Shown: positions 17,512 through 28,093, numbered from the stretch's first letter. The stretch: 41,474 bases of DNA from Paracoccaceae bacterium (GCA_014323785.1 JACONJ010000026.1:1-41474), one strand, 5' to 3'. The notes: a model not told the origin generated them from the letters alone. A program made the numbers and translations.

Positions 17512-18109
17512 TTATCCTGCCCGGGACCGGCTGCCATGCTCCTTAAGAATCGCCTCCCGAAGGCGTACCTTCTCATTTTCTGTTGCCAACCTCTTGTAGG
17601 TTGATTTGAACGTCCTCAGCATCTCAAGGTCTACGGAATACGGGAGCCCGATCCCGCCTATGGATATGTGGTGATTGAGCGTGGCAATGTTGCCGCTGGT
17701 CATGGTTTCCAGCATATGTGTCGCGATGCGTTCTGCCTGATCCCCTGTGATTTCATCCACAGATTCAGCATCAGGCGATATCCTGGCAATCCACCCTTCA
17801 TCCGGCACGTATTGAAACCTGTTGTCCCGCCGTAACTTCGCGCTGAGTGTCATGACAGAATGTTCACCCGCAGCGGCAACCCCATTGGCAACCATTTTAT
17901 CAATGATTTCAAGTGTTTGGTATGGCTTCTCCTCGTATCTGAGAAAGTTGGAAATCCAGTCAATCGGAGAGGCCTCCAACGGCAAGGGCTTTGTGGCGTG
18001 CGCCTTTTTGATTATCGAGGCGATTTCCGCCTTGAGGGCGGCATCGCCAAGGGCTGTTTAGCGCGTCCGAAAAAACGGCCCTGATGATCTGTTCAGTATC
18101 GATGGTCAT
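17512..18109 (-). pseudogene. Hypothetical protein with HARE-HTH-like region, frameshifted
   Basis: The frame beginning at ATG 18109 (MTIDTEQIIRAVFSDAL) is lost after about 17 residues, and the downstream frame (TALGDAALKAEIASIIKK and onward) lacks a good start apart from TTG at 17985. Removing one A from the AAA (TTT on the plus strand, 18057-18059) joins them as SDALTALGDAAL and gives about 198 residues. The segment EIIDKMVANGVAAAGEHS, then LSAKLRRDNRFQYVPDEGW, resembles the HARE-HTH winged helix seen in DNA-modification and restriction proteins, but this is a weak match. It lies 76 bases after a small gene on the same strand, so the two may form a pair. The reading frame could be real decay or a sequencing error. 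Confidence 0.55.
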
Positions 18110-18185
18110 GTGTCACATCCTGTCGTGTATGGCGTTGAGGGAATGGCCATGCGCACTGTCGCGCGCCAAGCCGGAATTGTCTGGT

Positions 18186-18410
18186 TCAGGAAGGTCGCTC
18201 CTCCATCAGAAGGCTATGACTGCGCAGGGCGTTTCCGATATCTTTTATCGCGTTCTTCAACCAGTTTGAGTCGCGCGGGGTCGTCGGAAAAGGCTTGCTG
18301 AAACGCTGCCCACCGTGCTCAATCGCCCAGCGGGGGTGACCTCCCTTCTGTGAAATTGTGATCAGGCGTAAAATTTCCCGATTAAGGGCCTTTGTTGTGG
18401 ACTTGGTCAT
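18186..18410 (-). CDS. Small basic protein, HicA-like or phage-like, unknown
   Basis: The gene encodes 74 residues and starts at ATG 18410, preceded by TAGGAG at suitable spacing on the minus strand, which supports translation. The sequence NREILRLITISQKGGHPRW, then HGGQRFSKPFPTTPRD, is faintly similar to HicA-type small RNA-binding toxins, with a His and Gly-rich turn, but the match is too weak for a name. It is basic (many Lys and Arg) and predicted soluble. It is the first gene of a putative operon with the frameshifted gene downstream. Confidence 0.5.
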   Translation of the reverse strand: MTKSTTKALNREILRLITISQKGGHPRWAIEHGGQRFSKPFPTTPRDSNWLKNAIKDIGNALRSHSLLMEERPS

Positions 18411-18824
18411 TGAGTTTTACTCCTAATAACAACGTGATCACCCAGCTTGGCGCAAGGCAGAACGCACACGCACATGTGCCGGGTGGAACCCCCGGGCAGT
18501 GCCTTTCGACTTGGATAAACTTTGATTCGTCGTGCCCGAGTGATACTTCTCTCCTTGATCTGTTTACGCATCCTGCGGAGGGATTTCCGAGATATGAAGC
18601 GGGGACAATATATAACCGTTGCCATGAAGTCAAGTGCAATTCGCGCGGGCGGTGCCGATTTGTGAGGGGAGAAACTGTTGCAAAATGCCACGTTCGCCTG
18701 ATGCTATGCCCAGTCCGGCACTGTCACATCGCGCCCCTCGCCCGTGCGGGGTGTGCACCTGCGGGGGCTTGCGTAATCTGCGGCAACCAGATTGAGTGCC
18801 GATGCTGGCAGGCAGGAGTTTCAC
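18411..18824. other. 414-bp intergenic region without recognised gene
   Basis: This region separates the minus-strand small-gene pair from the plus-strand sarcosine oxidase operon, so promoters for both should lie here. I see no tRNA-like cloverleaf, no long ORF with coding character and no strong hairpin with a T-run. A Shine-Dalgarno-like GGCAGGAG at 18811-18818 serves soxB. Confidence 0.5.
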
Positions 18825-20078
18825 ATGCGCTATTCGGGCTTACAGGTTCTTGCCCAGGGCCTAATGGGCAATCGCGGCTGGACACCCGCCTGGCGCGACC
18901 CGAAACCGAAACTGGCCTATGACATCCTTATCATCGGCGGCGGCGGGCATGGCCTGGCCACCGCTTTCTACTTGGCGAAAGAGCACGGGCTGACCAATGT
19001 TGCTGTGCTGGAAAAAGGCTATCTTGGCGGCGGGAATGTCGGGCGCAACACAACGATTGTGCGGGCCAATTACGGGCTGCCAGGCAATTCGGAGTTTTAC
19101 AGCCACTCGCTCAAACTATGGGAAGGGCTGGAGGGGGAGCTGAACTATAATGTCATGCACAGCCAGCGGGGGATCATCAACCTGTTCCATTCCGACGGCC
19201 AGCGTGATGCTTATGCCCGCCGCGGTAACGCGATGATCAACCAGGGCGATGACGCGATCCTGCTTGATACAGAGGGTTGCCGCCGTATCCTGCCCTATCT
19301 TGACTACGCGCAGACGCGCTTTCCAATCTATGGCGGGCTTTATCACCCGCGCGGCGGCACCGCGCGGCATGATGCCGTGGCCTGGGGCTTTGCCCGGGGG
19401 GCTGACCTGCGCGGTGTCGATGTGATCCAGAATTGCGAGGTTACAGGCATCGACGTCGAAAACGGGCGGGTGACGGGTGTGCAAACTACACGCGGGGCGA
19501 TCCGGGCCAGGAAGGTCGGGATGGTTGCGGCCGGGCGCACCAGCCAGGTGGCCGCTTTGGCCGGAATGCGTGTACCCATCGAAAGCCACGTGCTGCAAGC
19601 CTTCGTGACTGAAGGATTGAAGCCCTGCATCGACCATGTTGTGACCTACGGGATGGGGCATTTCTACATCAGCCAGTCCGACAAGGGTGGGCTGGTTTTT
19701 GGCGGTGATCTGGATTTCTACGCCAGTTACGCCGCACGTGGGAACCTGCCCATGGCAGAACACGTAATGGAAGCGGGCCTGACCCTGATGCCAATGATCG
19801 GCAAGGCCAGGATGCTGCGCTCCTGGGGCGGGATCATGGATATGTCGCCCGACGGCTCGCCCATTATTGACCGTACGCACATCGACGGGCTCTACCTCAA
19901 TTGCGGCTGGTGCTACGGCGGGTTCAAGGCGGTGCCCGGGTCGGGTTATAGTTTCGCGCATCTTCTGGCCACGGATCGCCCGCATGAACCGGCCGCGCGA
20001 TATCGGCTTGATCGGTTCGAAACCGGGGCGGGCCTGATGGATGAGGAGGCGACCGGTGCACAGCACAATCTTCACTAG
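18825..20078 (+). CDS. soxB: Sarcosine oxidase beta subunit (heterotetrameric)
   Basis: SoxB carries the flavin site that oxidatively demethylates sarcosine in the cytosol as part of the alpha-beta-gamma-delta complex. The 417 residues begin with an FAD Rossmann motif DILIIGGGGHGLA near residue 34 and include GRNTTIVRANYG, the conserved GTARHDAVAWGFARG (the His in RHD is the probable covalent-FMN site by family knowledge) and the C-terminal LNCGWCYGGFKAVPGSG. The start at ATG 18825 is behind GGCAGGAG; an upstream ATG at 18792 is unlikely. The substrate could be a related N-methyl amino acid. The tail DEEATGAQHNLH is typical of SoxB. Confidence 0.95.
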   Translation: MRYSGLQVLAQGLMGNRGWTPAWRDPKPKLAYDILIIGGGGHGLATAFYLAKEHGLTNVAVLEKGYLGGGNVGRNTTIVRANYGLPGNSEFYSHSLKLWEGLEGELNYNVMHSQRGIINLFHSDGQRDAYARRGNAMINQGDDAILLDTEGCRRILPYLDYAQTRFPIYGGLYHPRGGTARHDAVAWGFARGADLRGVDVIQNCEVTGIDVENGRVTGVQTTRGAIRARKVGMVAAGRTSQVAALAGMRVPIESHVLQAFVTEGLKPCIDHVVTYGMGHFYISQSDKGGLVFGGDLDFYASYAARGNLPMAEHVMEAGLTLMPMIGKARMLRSWGGIMDMSPDGSPIIDRTHIDGLYLNCGWCYGGFKAVPGSGYSFAHLLATDRPHEPAARYRLDRFETGAGLMDEEATGAQHNLH

Positions 20079-20115
20079 TGCGGCAGTATTGGCCGGTGGT
20101 CTTCGCCTGGACAGT

Positions 20116-20137
20116 CCGGCCTTGGGCGCAAGGCCGG
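20116..20137 (+). other. Hairpin in soxB-soxD spacer
   Basis: CCGGCCTT (20116-20123) pairs perfectly with AAGGCCGG (20130-20137) around a 6-base loop. It lies in a 157-base gap between soxB and soxD, which is wider than the overlaps elsewhere in this operon. It may stabilise or attenuate the message. Confidence 0.6.
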
Positions 20138-20235
20138 CCGGAGGCGGGGCCTCTTATGCAATACGACGCCCCGTATCCACCTTGTATCCGCCCGATGGCA
20201 CGATAGCAGCCGTCCTCTGCACGGGAGGTAAGTGA

Positions 20236-20514
20236 ATGCGCATCACCTGCCCCCTGTGCGGGAGTCGCGACAGTCGGGAGTTCAGCATCAAAGGGCATGA
20301 GATCGCCCTGTCCCGCCCTGCCCCGGATGCCGGCACTGCCGCGTGGCACGCGTACCTGCACCTGCGCGAGAACCCGGCCGGCATGACCGCAGAGTTGTGG
20401 TATCACGGGGCGGGATGCGGGGCCTGGCTGCGGGTGGTGCGTAACACTGTGACTCATGAGGTGCTGAAGATTGAGCTTGTGCGCGACGTGACGGGGGCTG
20501 CCCATGCGGATTGA
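20236..20514 (+). CDS. soxD: Sarcosine oxidase delta subunit
   Basis: SoxD is the small zinc-binding subunit of the heterotetrameric sarcosine oxidase. The 92 residues begin with CPLCGSRDSREF (zinc-ligand Cys pair) and contain RENPAGMTAELWYHGAGCGA and VRNTVTHEV, the characteristic family pattern. ATG 20236 is behind GGGAGG, and an in-frame TGA directly precedes it, fixing the start. It overlaps soxA by 11 bases. Confidence 0.93.
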   Translation: MRITCPLCGSRDSREFSIKGHEIALSRPAPDAGTAAWHAYLHLRENPAGMTAELWYHGAGCGAWLRVVRNTVTHEVLKIELVRDVTGAAHAD

Positions 20515-23434
20515 CGGCAAGGGCATGATTAACCGGAGTATGCCGATCTCTTTCCGGTTCGACGGGCGGGAATTTCAAGGGTTTCAGGGGGATACGCTGG
20601 CCTCGGCACTGTTGGCCAATGGCGTGGTTCTGATGGGGCGATCCTTCAAATACCACCGCCCGCGCGGCGTGTTGACCGCCGGGTCGGAAGAGCCGAACGC
20701 GCTGATGGAGATCGGCACAGGAGCCCGCAAAACACCCAATGTGCGTGCGACAGTGCAAGAGATTTTCCAGGGGTTGCAGGCGCAAAGCCAGAACCGCATC
20801 GGTCCCCTGCACCGCGATCTGCTGTCGGTGAACGATATTTTCTGGCCGTTCCTGGGGGCCGGGTTCTACTATAAGACATTCATGTGGCCCCGTCGGTTCT
20901 GGGAAGGCCTCTATGAGCCGATCATCCGCCGCGCCGCCGGGCTTGGTGCGCTGTCGGGGCAGCCTGATCCGGACCGCTATGAGAAAGCATTCGCGTTCTG
21001 CGACCTGCTGGTGATTGGCGGCGGACCGGCTGGCCTTATGGCAGCCCTGACCGCTGCGCGGGCGGGTGCCGATGTGATCCTGGCCGATGAAAGCGCGGGG
21101 TTTGGCGGGCGGCTGCTGTCCGAGACGGAAGCGATTGAGGGCAAGCCTGGCGCGGTTTGGGTGGGAGAAACGCTGACCGCCCTGGCCGGGACAGGCAAGG
21201 TTCGGCTGATGCCGCGCACCACCGTGACCGGGGCCTATGACGGCGGCACCTTCGGTGCGCTGGAACGGGTGGGCCAGCACCTGCCCGCTGCCCCCGATCT
21301 GCCGCAAGACTGCTTCTGGCGAATCACCGCGCGCCGGGCAATCCTGGCGGCCGGTGCACTGGAGCGGCCCATCGCTTTTCCGATGAATGACCGGCCGGGG
21401 ATTATGCTGGCCAGTGCCGTGCGCAGCTACCTGAACCGCTACGGGGTCGCACCGGGCCAGAGGGTTGCGGTGTTTGCCACGAATGACGCCGCGCACTGGA
21501 CCGCCTTGGATATGATGAAGGCCGGGATCACGGTCGCGGCGGTGATCGACAGCCGTGCGGATGCCATAGCACAAGGGGATTATCGCCTGTTCGCTGGTGG
21601 CCAGGTCATTACCACACGGGGGCGGCGTGCGCTTGACGGTGTTGCCGTTCGTTATGGCAGCAATGAAACCTTGGTCAAGGCCGATTGTCTGGCCATCTCG
21701 GGGGGATGGAACCCGACGCTACACCTGACCTGCCACACGGGCGCACGCCCGGTTTGGGAGGACACGATCAAAGCCTTTGTTCCGCACAAGGGTGCCGTGC
21801 CGGGCCTGACCCCTGCCGGGGCGTGCACCGGGGTGTTCGATACCGCAGGGTGCCTTGCCGCCGGGATTGCGGCGGCAAGGGATGCGCTGACGGAACTGGG
21901 GATGACAGCACCCGATATCGCGCCCCCCGAAGCCAGTGGCGATGCCGGAACCGGGCAGGCACTATGGTATGTGGAGGGGAAGGGTCGTGCCTGGCTCGAC
22001 TTTGCCAATGATGTCACAACCAAGGATGTGAAACAGGCCACGCAGGAAAACTTCCGTTCGGTCGAGCATATGAAACGCTACACAACCCTGGGCATGGCCC
22101 CCGACCAGGGTAAAAGCTCCAACATCGCGGCACTGGCGTTTTTGGCAGATGCCACCGGTCGCGGCATTCCAGAGACCGGCACAACAACCTGTCGCCCGCC
22201 CTATGTGCCCGTGCCAATCAGCGCGATGGCCGCAGGTGCGCAGGGCAAGGGATTCCAGCCCGAGCGCCTCACCACCTCTCATGCCGCCACGGTCGGGCGC
22301 GGTGCACCGATGATCGAGGCGGGGTTATGGTATCGTCCCGGCTATTTCCCGGCGCATGGGGAAACCACCTGGCGGCAATCCTGCGACCGAGAGGCTGGCA
22401 TGGTCCGCAATACTGTCGGGGTTTGCGATGTCTCGACCCTGGGCAAGATCGATATCCAGGGGCGCGATGCCGGGGCGTTCCTTGATTTTGTCTACACCAA
22501 CACGTTTTCAACCCTGAAACCAGGGCGTGTGCGTTACGGGCTGATGCTGCGCGAAGACGGGCATGTCATGGATGACGGCACGACCGCCCGGCTGGGTAAC
22601 ACGCATTATGTGATGACAACGACAACCGCCGCCGCGGGCCATGTCATGACCCATCTGGAGTTCGTGTTGCAGGCACTACGGCCTGATCTGGACGTGCGCG
22701 TCATCTCGGTAACGGAACAATGGGCGCAATTCGCGGTTGCCGGGCCGGAATCACGCACGCTTCTGAACTCGATCATCGACACCCCGATCAGTGATGAAAC
22801 CTGGCCCTTCATGGCCTGCGGGCTGGTGGCGGTGCATGGGGTGGCGGGCCGCCTGTTCCGCATCTCCTTCTCGGGCGAACACGCTTACGAGGTCGCGGTG
22901 CCCGCACGATATGGCGATGCGCTGTTCCGCGATCTGGTGGCGCGGGCCGAAGCCCTTGGCGGCGGGGCCTATGGGATGGAGGCACTCAATGTGCTCAGGA
23001 TCGAAAAGGGCTTCGTCACCCACTCCGAGATTCATGGCCGCGTCACGGCCTTCGATATCGGGATGGGGCGCATGATTTCCCCCGGAAAGGACTGCATCGG
23101 CAAGACCGCCGCTGCGCGCCCCGGCCTTAATGATCCCGCCCGTGAACTGCTGGTTGGCCTGAAACCCGTCGGTGCGGTCAAACAGCTAACGGCGGGCGCA
23201 CATTTGTTTGAGGCAGGTGCCGAACCAGTGCGCGAAAACGATTTGGGCTATGTCACGTCCGTCGGCTTTTCCCCGGCGTTGGGCAGCTATCTGGGCCTTG
23301 GGTTTCTGCGTAACGGTCGTGCCCGCCACGGTGATACGGTGAAGCACGTGGACCATCTGCGCGGTGTCGAAACCCTGTGCGAGGTCTGCGACCCGATATT
23401 CTTTGACCGGGACGGAGGGCGCGCCCGTGGCTAG
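20504..23434 (+). CDS. soxA: Sarcosine oxidase alpha subunit
   Basis: SoxA is the largest subunit of the complex, holding NAD and the tetrahydrofolate-linked C-terminal site where the one-carbon unit is captured as methylene-THF. It has 976 residues, close to the usual length of about 1000. The N-terminal ferredoxin-like domain includes GDTLASALLANGV and SFKYHRPRG. The nucleotide-binding motif is LLVIGGGPAGLMAA near residue 170. The C-terminal half from about 620 is a GcvT-like aminomethyltransferase region (VGVCDVSTLGKIDIQG, VTEQWAQFAVAGPES). The start ATG 20504 overlaps the end of soxD. Confidence 0.96.
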   Translation: MRIDGKGMINRSMPISFRFDGREFQGFQGDTLASALLANGVVLMGRSFKYHRPRGVLTAGSEEPNALMEIGTGARKTPNVRATVQEIFQGLQAQSQNRIGPLHRDLLSVNDIFWPFLGAGFYYKTFMWPRRFWEGLYEPIIRRAAGLGALSGQPDPDRYEKAFAFCDLLVIGGGPAGLMAALTAARAGADVILADESAGFGGRLLSETEAIEGKPGAVWVGETLTALAGTGKVRLMPRTTVTGAYDGGTFGALERVGQHLPAAPDLPQDCFWRITARRAILAAGALERPIAFPMNDRPGIMLASAVRSYLNRYGVAPGQRVAVFATNDAAHWTALDMMKAGITVAAVIDSRADAIAQGDYRLFAGGQVITTRGRRALDGVAVRYGSNETLVKADCLAISGGWNPTLHLTCHTGARPVWEDTIKAFVPHKGAVPGLTPAGACTGVFDTAGCLAAGIAAARDALTELGMTAPDIAPPEASGDAGTGQALWYVEGKGRAWLDFANDVTTKDVKQATQENFRSVEHMKRYTTLGMAPDQGKSSNIAALAFLADATGRGIPETGTTTCRPPYVPVPISAMAAGAQGKGFQPERLTTSHAATVGRGAPMIEAGLWYRPGYFPAHGETTWRQSCDREAGMVRNTVGVCDVSTLGKIDIQGRDAGAFLDFVYTNTFSTLKPGRVRYGLMLREDGHVMDDGTTARLGNTHYVMTTTTAAAGHVMTHLEFVLQALRPDLDVRVISVTEQWAQFAVAGPESRTLLNSIIDTPISDETWPFMACGLVAVHGVAGRLFRISFSGEHAYEVAVPARYGDALFRDLVARAEALGGGAYGMEALNVLRIEKGFVTHSEIHGRVTAFDIGMGRMISPGKDCIGKTAAARPGLNDPARELLVGLKPVGAVKQLTAGAHLFEAGAEPVRENDLGYVTSVGFSPALGSYLGLGFLRNGRARHGDTVKHVDHLRGVETLCEVCDPIFFDRDGGRARG

Positions 23435-23978
23435 CCTGATCGCCCGATTCCCGGCCCATGGCTTCTTGCCGGTTCGCCATGGCGATGTAATCCTTTCTGA
23501 GGAAATACCGGAGGCAATCACCGCGCTGATGCCCTATCGGGGGCAAAGCCGGGCCTTGTCCGCCGCCATGAAAGCAGCCCATGGTGTCGCTTTTCCCGGG
23601 CCGAACCGCAGCACGCAAAAACTGCCGGCCCAGGCGGTCTGGACCGGCATGGACCAGGCCTTTCTGATCGGGGTGCCGGCGGATGCCACGCTCAGCACGC
23701 ATGCTGCCTTGGTGGACCAAGGCGATGCCTGGGCAGTCCTGACGCTGGACGGTGCGGGGGTTGAGGATGTGCTCGCACGCTTGACGCCGCTTGATCTGCG
23801 CATGTCCGTCTTCAAGCACAGCCATGCGGCGCGCAGCCTGTTGGGGCATATGAACGCCGTCTTTATCCGTGATGGGACCCGCCGATTCACAATTATGGTG
23901 TTCCGCAGCATGGCAAAAACCGCCTGCCGCGAACTGGAAGAGGCAATGCGCGGGGTCGCTGCGCGGCAGGCCCGTTGA
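23427..23978 (+). CDS. soxG: Sarcosine oxidase gamma subunit
   Basis: SoxG is the smaller structural subunit of the complex. The GTG start at 23427 (residues VASLIARFP) overlaps the end of soxA by 8 bases and gives 183 residues, near the typical length; an upstream ATG at 23364 would overlap soxA far more. Features include QVAWTGMDQAF-like AVWTGMDQAFLI, a C-terminal HSHAARSLLGHMNAVFIRDG segment and VFRSMAKTACRELEEAMRG, all typical. It is the last gene of the sox operon, 52 bases before dnaG. Confidence 0.92.
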   Translation: MASLIARFPAHGFLPVRHGDVILSEEIPEAITALMPYRGQSRALSAAMKAAHGVAFPGPNRSTQKLPAQAVWTGMDQAFLIGVPADATLSTHAALVDQGDAWAVLTLDGAGVEDVLARLTPLDLRMSVFKHSHAARSLLGHMNAVFIRDGTRRFTIMVFRSMAKTACRELEEAMRGVAARQAR

Positions 23979-24030
23979 ATTCCCACGCCCTGGCTGGACT
24001 CTCCGGCTGGCCACCCCGATGTTAACGACC

Positions 24031-25944
24031 ATGCGCCTGCCCCCCGGATTCCTGGACGAATTGAACAATCGCCTGTCCCTGTCGCAGGTGGCTGGCCGTA
24101 AAGTCATCTGGGACACCCGCAAATCCAACCAGGCCAAGGGCGATATGTGGGCCCCTTGCCCGTTCCATCAGGAAAAGACAGCCAGTTTCCACGTTGATGA
24201 CCGCAAGGGGGTTTACTACTGCTTCGGCTGTCATGCCAAAGGCAACGCCATCACTTTTGTGCGAGAGACTGAGAATGTCAGCTTCACAGAGGCGGTGGAA
24301 ATCCTGGCGCGGGAGGCGGGCCTGCAAATCCCCGAACGGGATCCAGGGGCGCAGGAACGCGCAGACCGTCGGGCCACGCTGGCCCAGGTGACAGAGGCAG
24401 CACTTGGCTGGTTCCGGCTGCAATTGAAGACCGGCGCGGGCACCCCTGCGCGGGAGTATTTGGCCCAGCGCGGTTTGGACGGGGCCGCGCTCGACCGGTT
24501 TGAAATCGGTTATGCGCCTGCAGGCCGGAACGCGGCGTTTCAGGCATTGCGCGACAAGGGGTTTGACGCCGAGCGCATCGTGGCTACCGATATCGCCCGC
24601 CAGCCCGAGGATGGCCGCGCACCCTATGACGCATTCCGGGATCGCATCATCTTTCCCATCCGCGATGTGCGCGGGTGCTGCACTGGCTTTGGTGGCCGGG
24701 CGATGGCAGCGGGGGCACAGGCAAAATATCTCAACAGCCGGGAAACCGCCCTGTTCAGCAAGGGCCGGGCACTTTACAATCACGGCCCGGCGAGAGAGGC
24801 GGCAGGCAAGGGACAGCCTTTGGTCGTGGCCGAAGGGTATATGGATGTCATTGCGCTGGTGCGGGCCGGGTTCAAGGCAACGGTCGCGCCCCTTGGCACC
24901 GCAATTACCCGGGATCAGCTGCGTCTGCTGTGGCGGATGGCCGATGAACCGATCATTGCGCTTGACGGCGATTCGGCGGGCCGCGGTGCCGCGTGGCGAC
25001 TGATCGACCTGGCATTGCCTTTGCTGGAGGCCGGAAAATCCCTGCGCTTTGCCCTGATGCCCCAGGGCCAGGATCCCGACGATCTGATCCGGGCCAAGGG
25101 GTCCGGCGCAATGCAGGCCCTTTTGGAAAAGGCACACCCCATTGTCGCACTTCTGTGGCAGAGGGAAACCGACGGCAAAACCTTTGACAGCCCCGAACGG
25201 TGCGCGGCACTGGACAAATCGCTGGGCCGGGCGATTGGACAGATCAGGGATACATCAATTCGCCGCCATTATGGCCAGGCGGTGAACGATCTGCGCTGGC
25301 AGTTCTTTCGTGCGCAACGTCAGGCCCGGGGTCAGCGCACCCCACCCGAAGCGGCACCGGCACCGGCCACCAAACTCTCTGTCCTGGCGGCTGGCACCCT
25401 GTCTGAAACCGACCTGCGGATCGCGCTGATCCTGGCAACACTGGCCAACTATCCGGTTTTGATCGATCAGTTTGAAACCGATCTGGGCCGACTGGCCCCC
25501 GCCAATCCGGACCACGCCAGGCTGGCAGCACGGCTTTTGTCCAGCCAGGCGCGTAAGGCCGAAGCGTTGCAAAAGGATATCATCGCAGCGAATCTGGGCC
25601 AAACCCTTGAAAATATCCGGTCGCTTGGCCATGTCCGCATCCAGCCCTTTCTATGCGCCCCCGGGGATGAGGCCCTGGCCGAACTGTGCCTGGCCGAGGA
25701 ATTCGCCAAATTGGCGGCGCACCGGGGCATAGACCACGAACTGGCGGAAGCACTGGAAGACATTGAAACGACCGAAGATGACCCGCGTCTCTCTTGGCGC
25801 CTGAAACAGGCCATCCAGACCCGGCATAATGCCGACCATCCCGCGCTGCCTGACACCACCCATGCAAGCGAGGGGCGAGAGGCGCTTTCAGCCCGGCTGA
25901 AAGACTTGGTCGAAAGCCGCGCATGGGAAAAGAAAAAACGCTAA
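24031..25944 (+). CDS. dnaG: DNA primase
   Basis: DnaG makes RNA primers at the replication fork and binds DnaB helicase through its C-terminus. The 637 residues hold the N-terminal zinc site CPFH...YYCFGC near residues 42-68, the TOPRIM-fold [12 protein letters not shown] near 265 with the metal site [11 protein letters not shown] near 309, and a helical C-terminal domain. The ATG at 24031 ([11 protein letters not shown]) matches the family; ATG 24019 would add four residues. No strong ribosome-binding site is seen before either. The gene is directly followed by rpoD, the classical macromolecular-synthesis arrangement lacking rpsU. Confidence 0.97.
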   Translation: MRLPPGFLDELNNRLSLSQVAGRKVIWDTRKSNQAKGDMWAPCPFHQEKTASFHVDDRKGVYYCFGCHAKGNAITFVRETENVSFTEAVEILAREAGLQIPERDPGAQERADRRATLAQVTEAALGWFRLQLKTGAGTPAREYLAQRGLDGAALDRFEIGYAPAGRNAAFQALRDKGFDAERIVATDIARQPEDGRAPYDAFRDRIIFPIRDVRGCCTGFGGRAMAAGAQAKYLNSRETALFSKGRALYNHGPAREAAGKGQPLVVAEGYMDVIALVRAGFKATVAPLGTAITRDQLRLLWRMADEPIIALDGDSAGRGAAWRLIDLALPLLEAGKSLRFALMPQGQDPDDLIRAKGSGAMQALLEKAHPIVALLWQRETDGKTFDSPERCAALDKSLGRAIGQIRDTSIRRHYGQAVNDLRWQFFRAQRQARGQRTPPEAAPAPATKLSVLAAGTLSETDLRIALILATLANYPVLIDQFETDLGRLAPANPDHARLAARLLSSQARKAEALQKDIIAANLGQTLENIRSLGHVRIQPFLCAPGDEALAELCLAEEFAKLAAHRGIDHELAEALEDIETTEDDPRLSWRLKQAIQTRHNADHPALPDTTHASEGREALSARLKDLVESRAWEKKKR

Positions 25945-25950
25945 CCAGGT

Positions 25951-25971
25951 GTGCGAACCAGCGATTCGCAC
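25951..25971 (+). other. Inverted repeat between dnaG and rpoD
   Basis: GTGCGAA (25951-25957) and TTCGCAC (25965-25971) form a perfect 7-bp stem with a 7-base loop, immediately after the dnaG stop. No T-run follows, so an mRNA processing or protein-binding site is as likely as termination. Confidence 0.5.
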
Positions 25972-26038
25972 TAGGTTAGAATTCGACGGTGCGGGTGCGA
26001 ATCGCGCATTCCCGACAGTCTCGAAAGGAAAGTCACGC

Positions 26039-28033
26039 ATGGCCAAAGACACCGACGATCACAAGCGGGACGCAGATGAGGTCGAGATCAGCCTGGATAT
26101 GAGCCAGGCTGCTACCAAGAAAATGATCGCCGAGGCGCGTGCCCGGGGCTACGTCACCTATGACCAGCTGAACACTGTTTTGCCGCCTGATCAAGCAGTT
26201 TCGGAACAGATCGAAGACGTCATGTCGATGCTGTCCGAAATGGGCATCAACATCATCGAAGGCGAGGAGGACGAGGAGGACACAGAGGCCAAACCGGCAA
26301 CGGAAGTGGCCGAGACCTCGACCTCCCGCGAGGTGGCCGTCACGCGGACCGAGACCGAGAAACTTGACCGCACCGATGACCCGGTGCGCATGTATCTGCG
26401 CGAGATGGGCGCGGTGGAACTGCTGAGCCGCGAGGGTGAGATCGCGATTGCCAAGCGCATCGAGGCGGGCCACAGTACCATGATTGCAGGACTCTGCGAA
26501 AGTCCGCTGACCTTCCGGGCCATTACGATCTGGCGCGACGAAATCCTCAATGAAGATATCCAGCTGCGCGATGTGATCGACATTGAAACCAGTTTTGGCC
26601 GCTCTACGGCTCAGGATAAGGCGGATGACGAAACCACCACCGCAGGCATCTCAGATGGCACCAACCCACCGGCCAAGACGCCCAGAAAGGCACAGATAAG
26701 GCCGAAACCGAATGCTCTCGGCAATTCCATCGCCCAGGATGAGGGTGAAAACGAACAGGCCAATATGGGCCTGAACGCCATGGAAGCCGCGCTGAAACCG
26801 CGGGTGCTGGAAACCCTGGCCCAGATCGCGCAAAATTACGCACATCTTTCCAGGATGCAGGATTCGCGCATATCGGCCGCGCTGAACAAGGATTCGAAGT
26901 TTTCCACCAGGAGAGAGGCCACCTATCAGAAACGCCGCGCGAAAATCGTGGAACTGATGAATGAGCTGCACCTGCATAACAACCGGATCGAAGCCCTGAT
27001 GGACCAGCTTTACGGCATCAATCGCCGGATCATGTCGATTGATAGCGGTATGGTGAAACTGGCGGACCGGGCGCGGATCAACCGAAGTGAGTTCATCAAA
27101 GCCTATCGCGGGTATGAGCTGGATCCGGCCTGGCTGGACCGCATGGCCAAAAATCCGGGCCGTGGCTGGCAGGCACTGATAGACCGGTCCCGCGACAAGG
27201 TGGAGGAACTGCGCGCCGATATGGCCCAGGTTGGAACCTATGTCGGGATCAACATCCCAGAGTTACGCCGCATCGTGAACCAGGTCCAGAAAGGCGAGAA
27301 AGAGGCACGCCAGGCCAAGGAGGAAATGGTTGAGGCGAACCTGCGCCTGGTGATCGCGATTTCGAAGAAATATACCAACCGGGGCCTGCAATTTCTGGAC
27401 CTGATTCAGGAAGGCAATATCGGCTTGATGAAGGCGGTCGATAAGTTTGAATACCGACGTGGCTTCAAGTTCTCGACCTATGCAACCTGGTGGATCCGTC
27501 AGGCGATCACCCGTTCAATCGCCGACCAAGCCCGCACCATCCGCATTCCGGTGCATATGATTGAGACGATCAACAAGATGGTCCGCACCAGCCGCCAGAT
27601 GCTGCACGAAATCGGCCGCGAACCGACACCGGAGGAGCTGGCCGAAAAGCTCCAGATGCCGCTGGACAAGATCCAGAAGGTGGCAAAGATCGCCAAGGAG
27701 CCGGTCTCGCTGGAAACGCCGATTGGCGATGAAGAGGACAGCCAGCTCGGCGATTTCATCGAGGACAAGAATGCCGTTCTACCCCTGGATTCGGCCATTC
27801 AGGAGAACCTGAAAGAAACGACCACCCGCGTTCTGGCTTCCCTTACGCCCCGCGAGGAACGCGTGCTGCGCATGCGCTTTGGCATCGGGATGAACAATGA
27901 TCACACACTGGAAGAGGTCGGCCAGCAGTTCAGCGTGACCCGCGAACGCATTCGCCAAATCGAAGCCAAGGCATTGCGGAAGCTAAAGCACCCCTCGAGG
28001 TCACGGAAATTGCGAAGTTTCATGAATCAGTAG
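26039..28033 (+). CDS. rpoD: RNA polymerase primary sigma factor RpoD (sigma-70)
   Basis: This is the housekeeping sigma factor directing RNA polymerase to most promoters. The 664 residues start at ATG 26039 behind GAAAGGAA. Region 1.1 is at 40-100, region 1.2 contains [12 protein letters not shown], and an internal non-conserved stretch (about 190-330) contains an acidic segment. Region 2 ([16 protein letters not shown] and [12 protein letters not shown]) binds the -10 element, and region 4 ([31 protein letters not shown]) binds the -35 element. The protein ends KLRSFMNQ. All expected regions are present and no truncation is seen. Confidence 0.97.
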   Translation: MAKDTDDHKRDADEVEISLDMSQAATKKMIAEARARGYVTYDQLNTVLPPDQAVSEQIEDVMSMLSEMGINIIEGEEDEEDTEAKPATEVAETSTSREVAVTRTETEKLDRTDDPVRMYLREMGAVELLSREGEIAIAKRIEAGHSTMIAGLCESPLTFRAITIWRDEILNEDIQLRDVIDIETSFGRSTAQDKADDETTTAGISDGTNPPAKTPRKAQIRPKPNALGNSIAQDEGENEQANMGLNAMEAALKPRVLETLAQIAQNYAHLSRMQDSRISAALNKDSKFSTRREATYQKRRAKIVELMNELHLHNNRIEALMDQLYGINRRIMSIDSGMVKLADRARINRSEFIKAYRGYELDPAWLDRMAKNPGRGWQALIDRSRDKVEELRADMAQVGTYVGINIPELRRIVNQVQKGEKEARQAKEEMVEANLRLVIAISKKYTNRGLQFLDLIQEGNIGLMKAVDKFEYRRGFKFSTYATWWIRQAITRSIADQARTIRIPVHMIETINKMVRTSRQMLHEIGREPTPEELAEKLQMPLDKIQKVAKIAKEPVSLETPIGDEEDSQLGDFIEDKNAVLPLDSAIQENLKETTTRVLASLTPREERVLRMRFGIGMNNDHTLEEVGQQFSVTRERIRQIEAKALRKLKHPSRSRKLRSFMNQ

Positions 28034-28093
28034 CGGGATTTTCTGGGGATAATACGTTACCTGAAAGAAGCGGCTGACGCTGGAACCGCGCTA

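Noticed and set aside
20288-21574. 428-codon minus-strand frame opposite soxD and soxA
   Set aside because: It is antisense to clear sarcosine oxidase subunits, and its composition follows GC-skewed codon positions.
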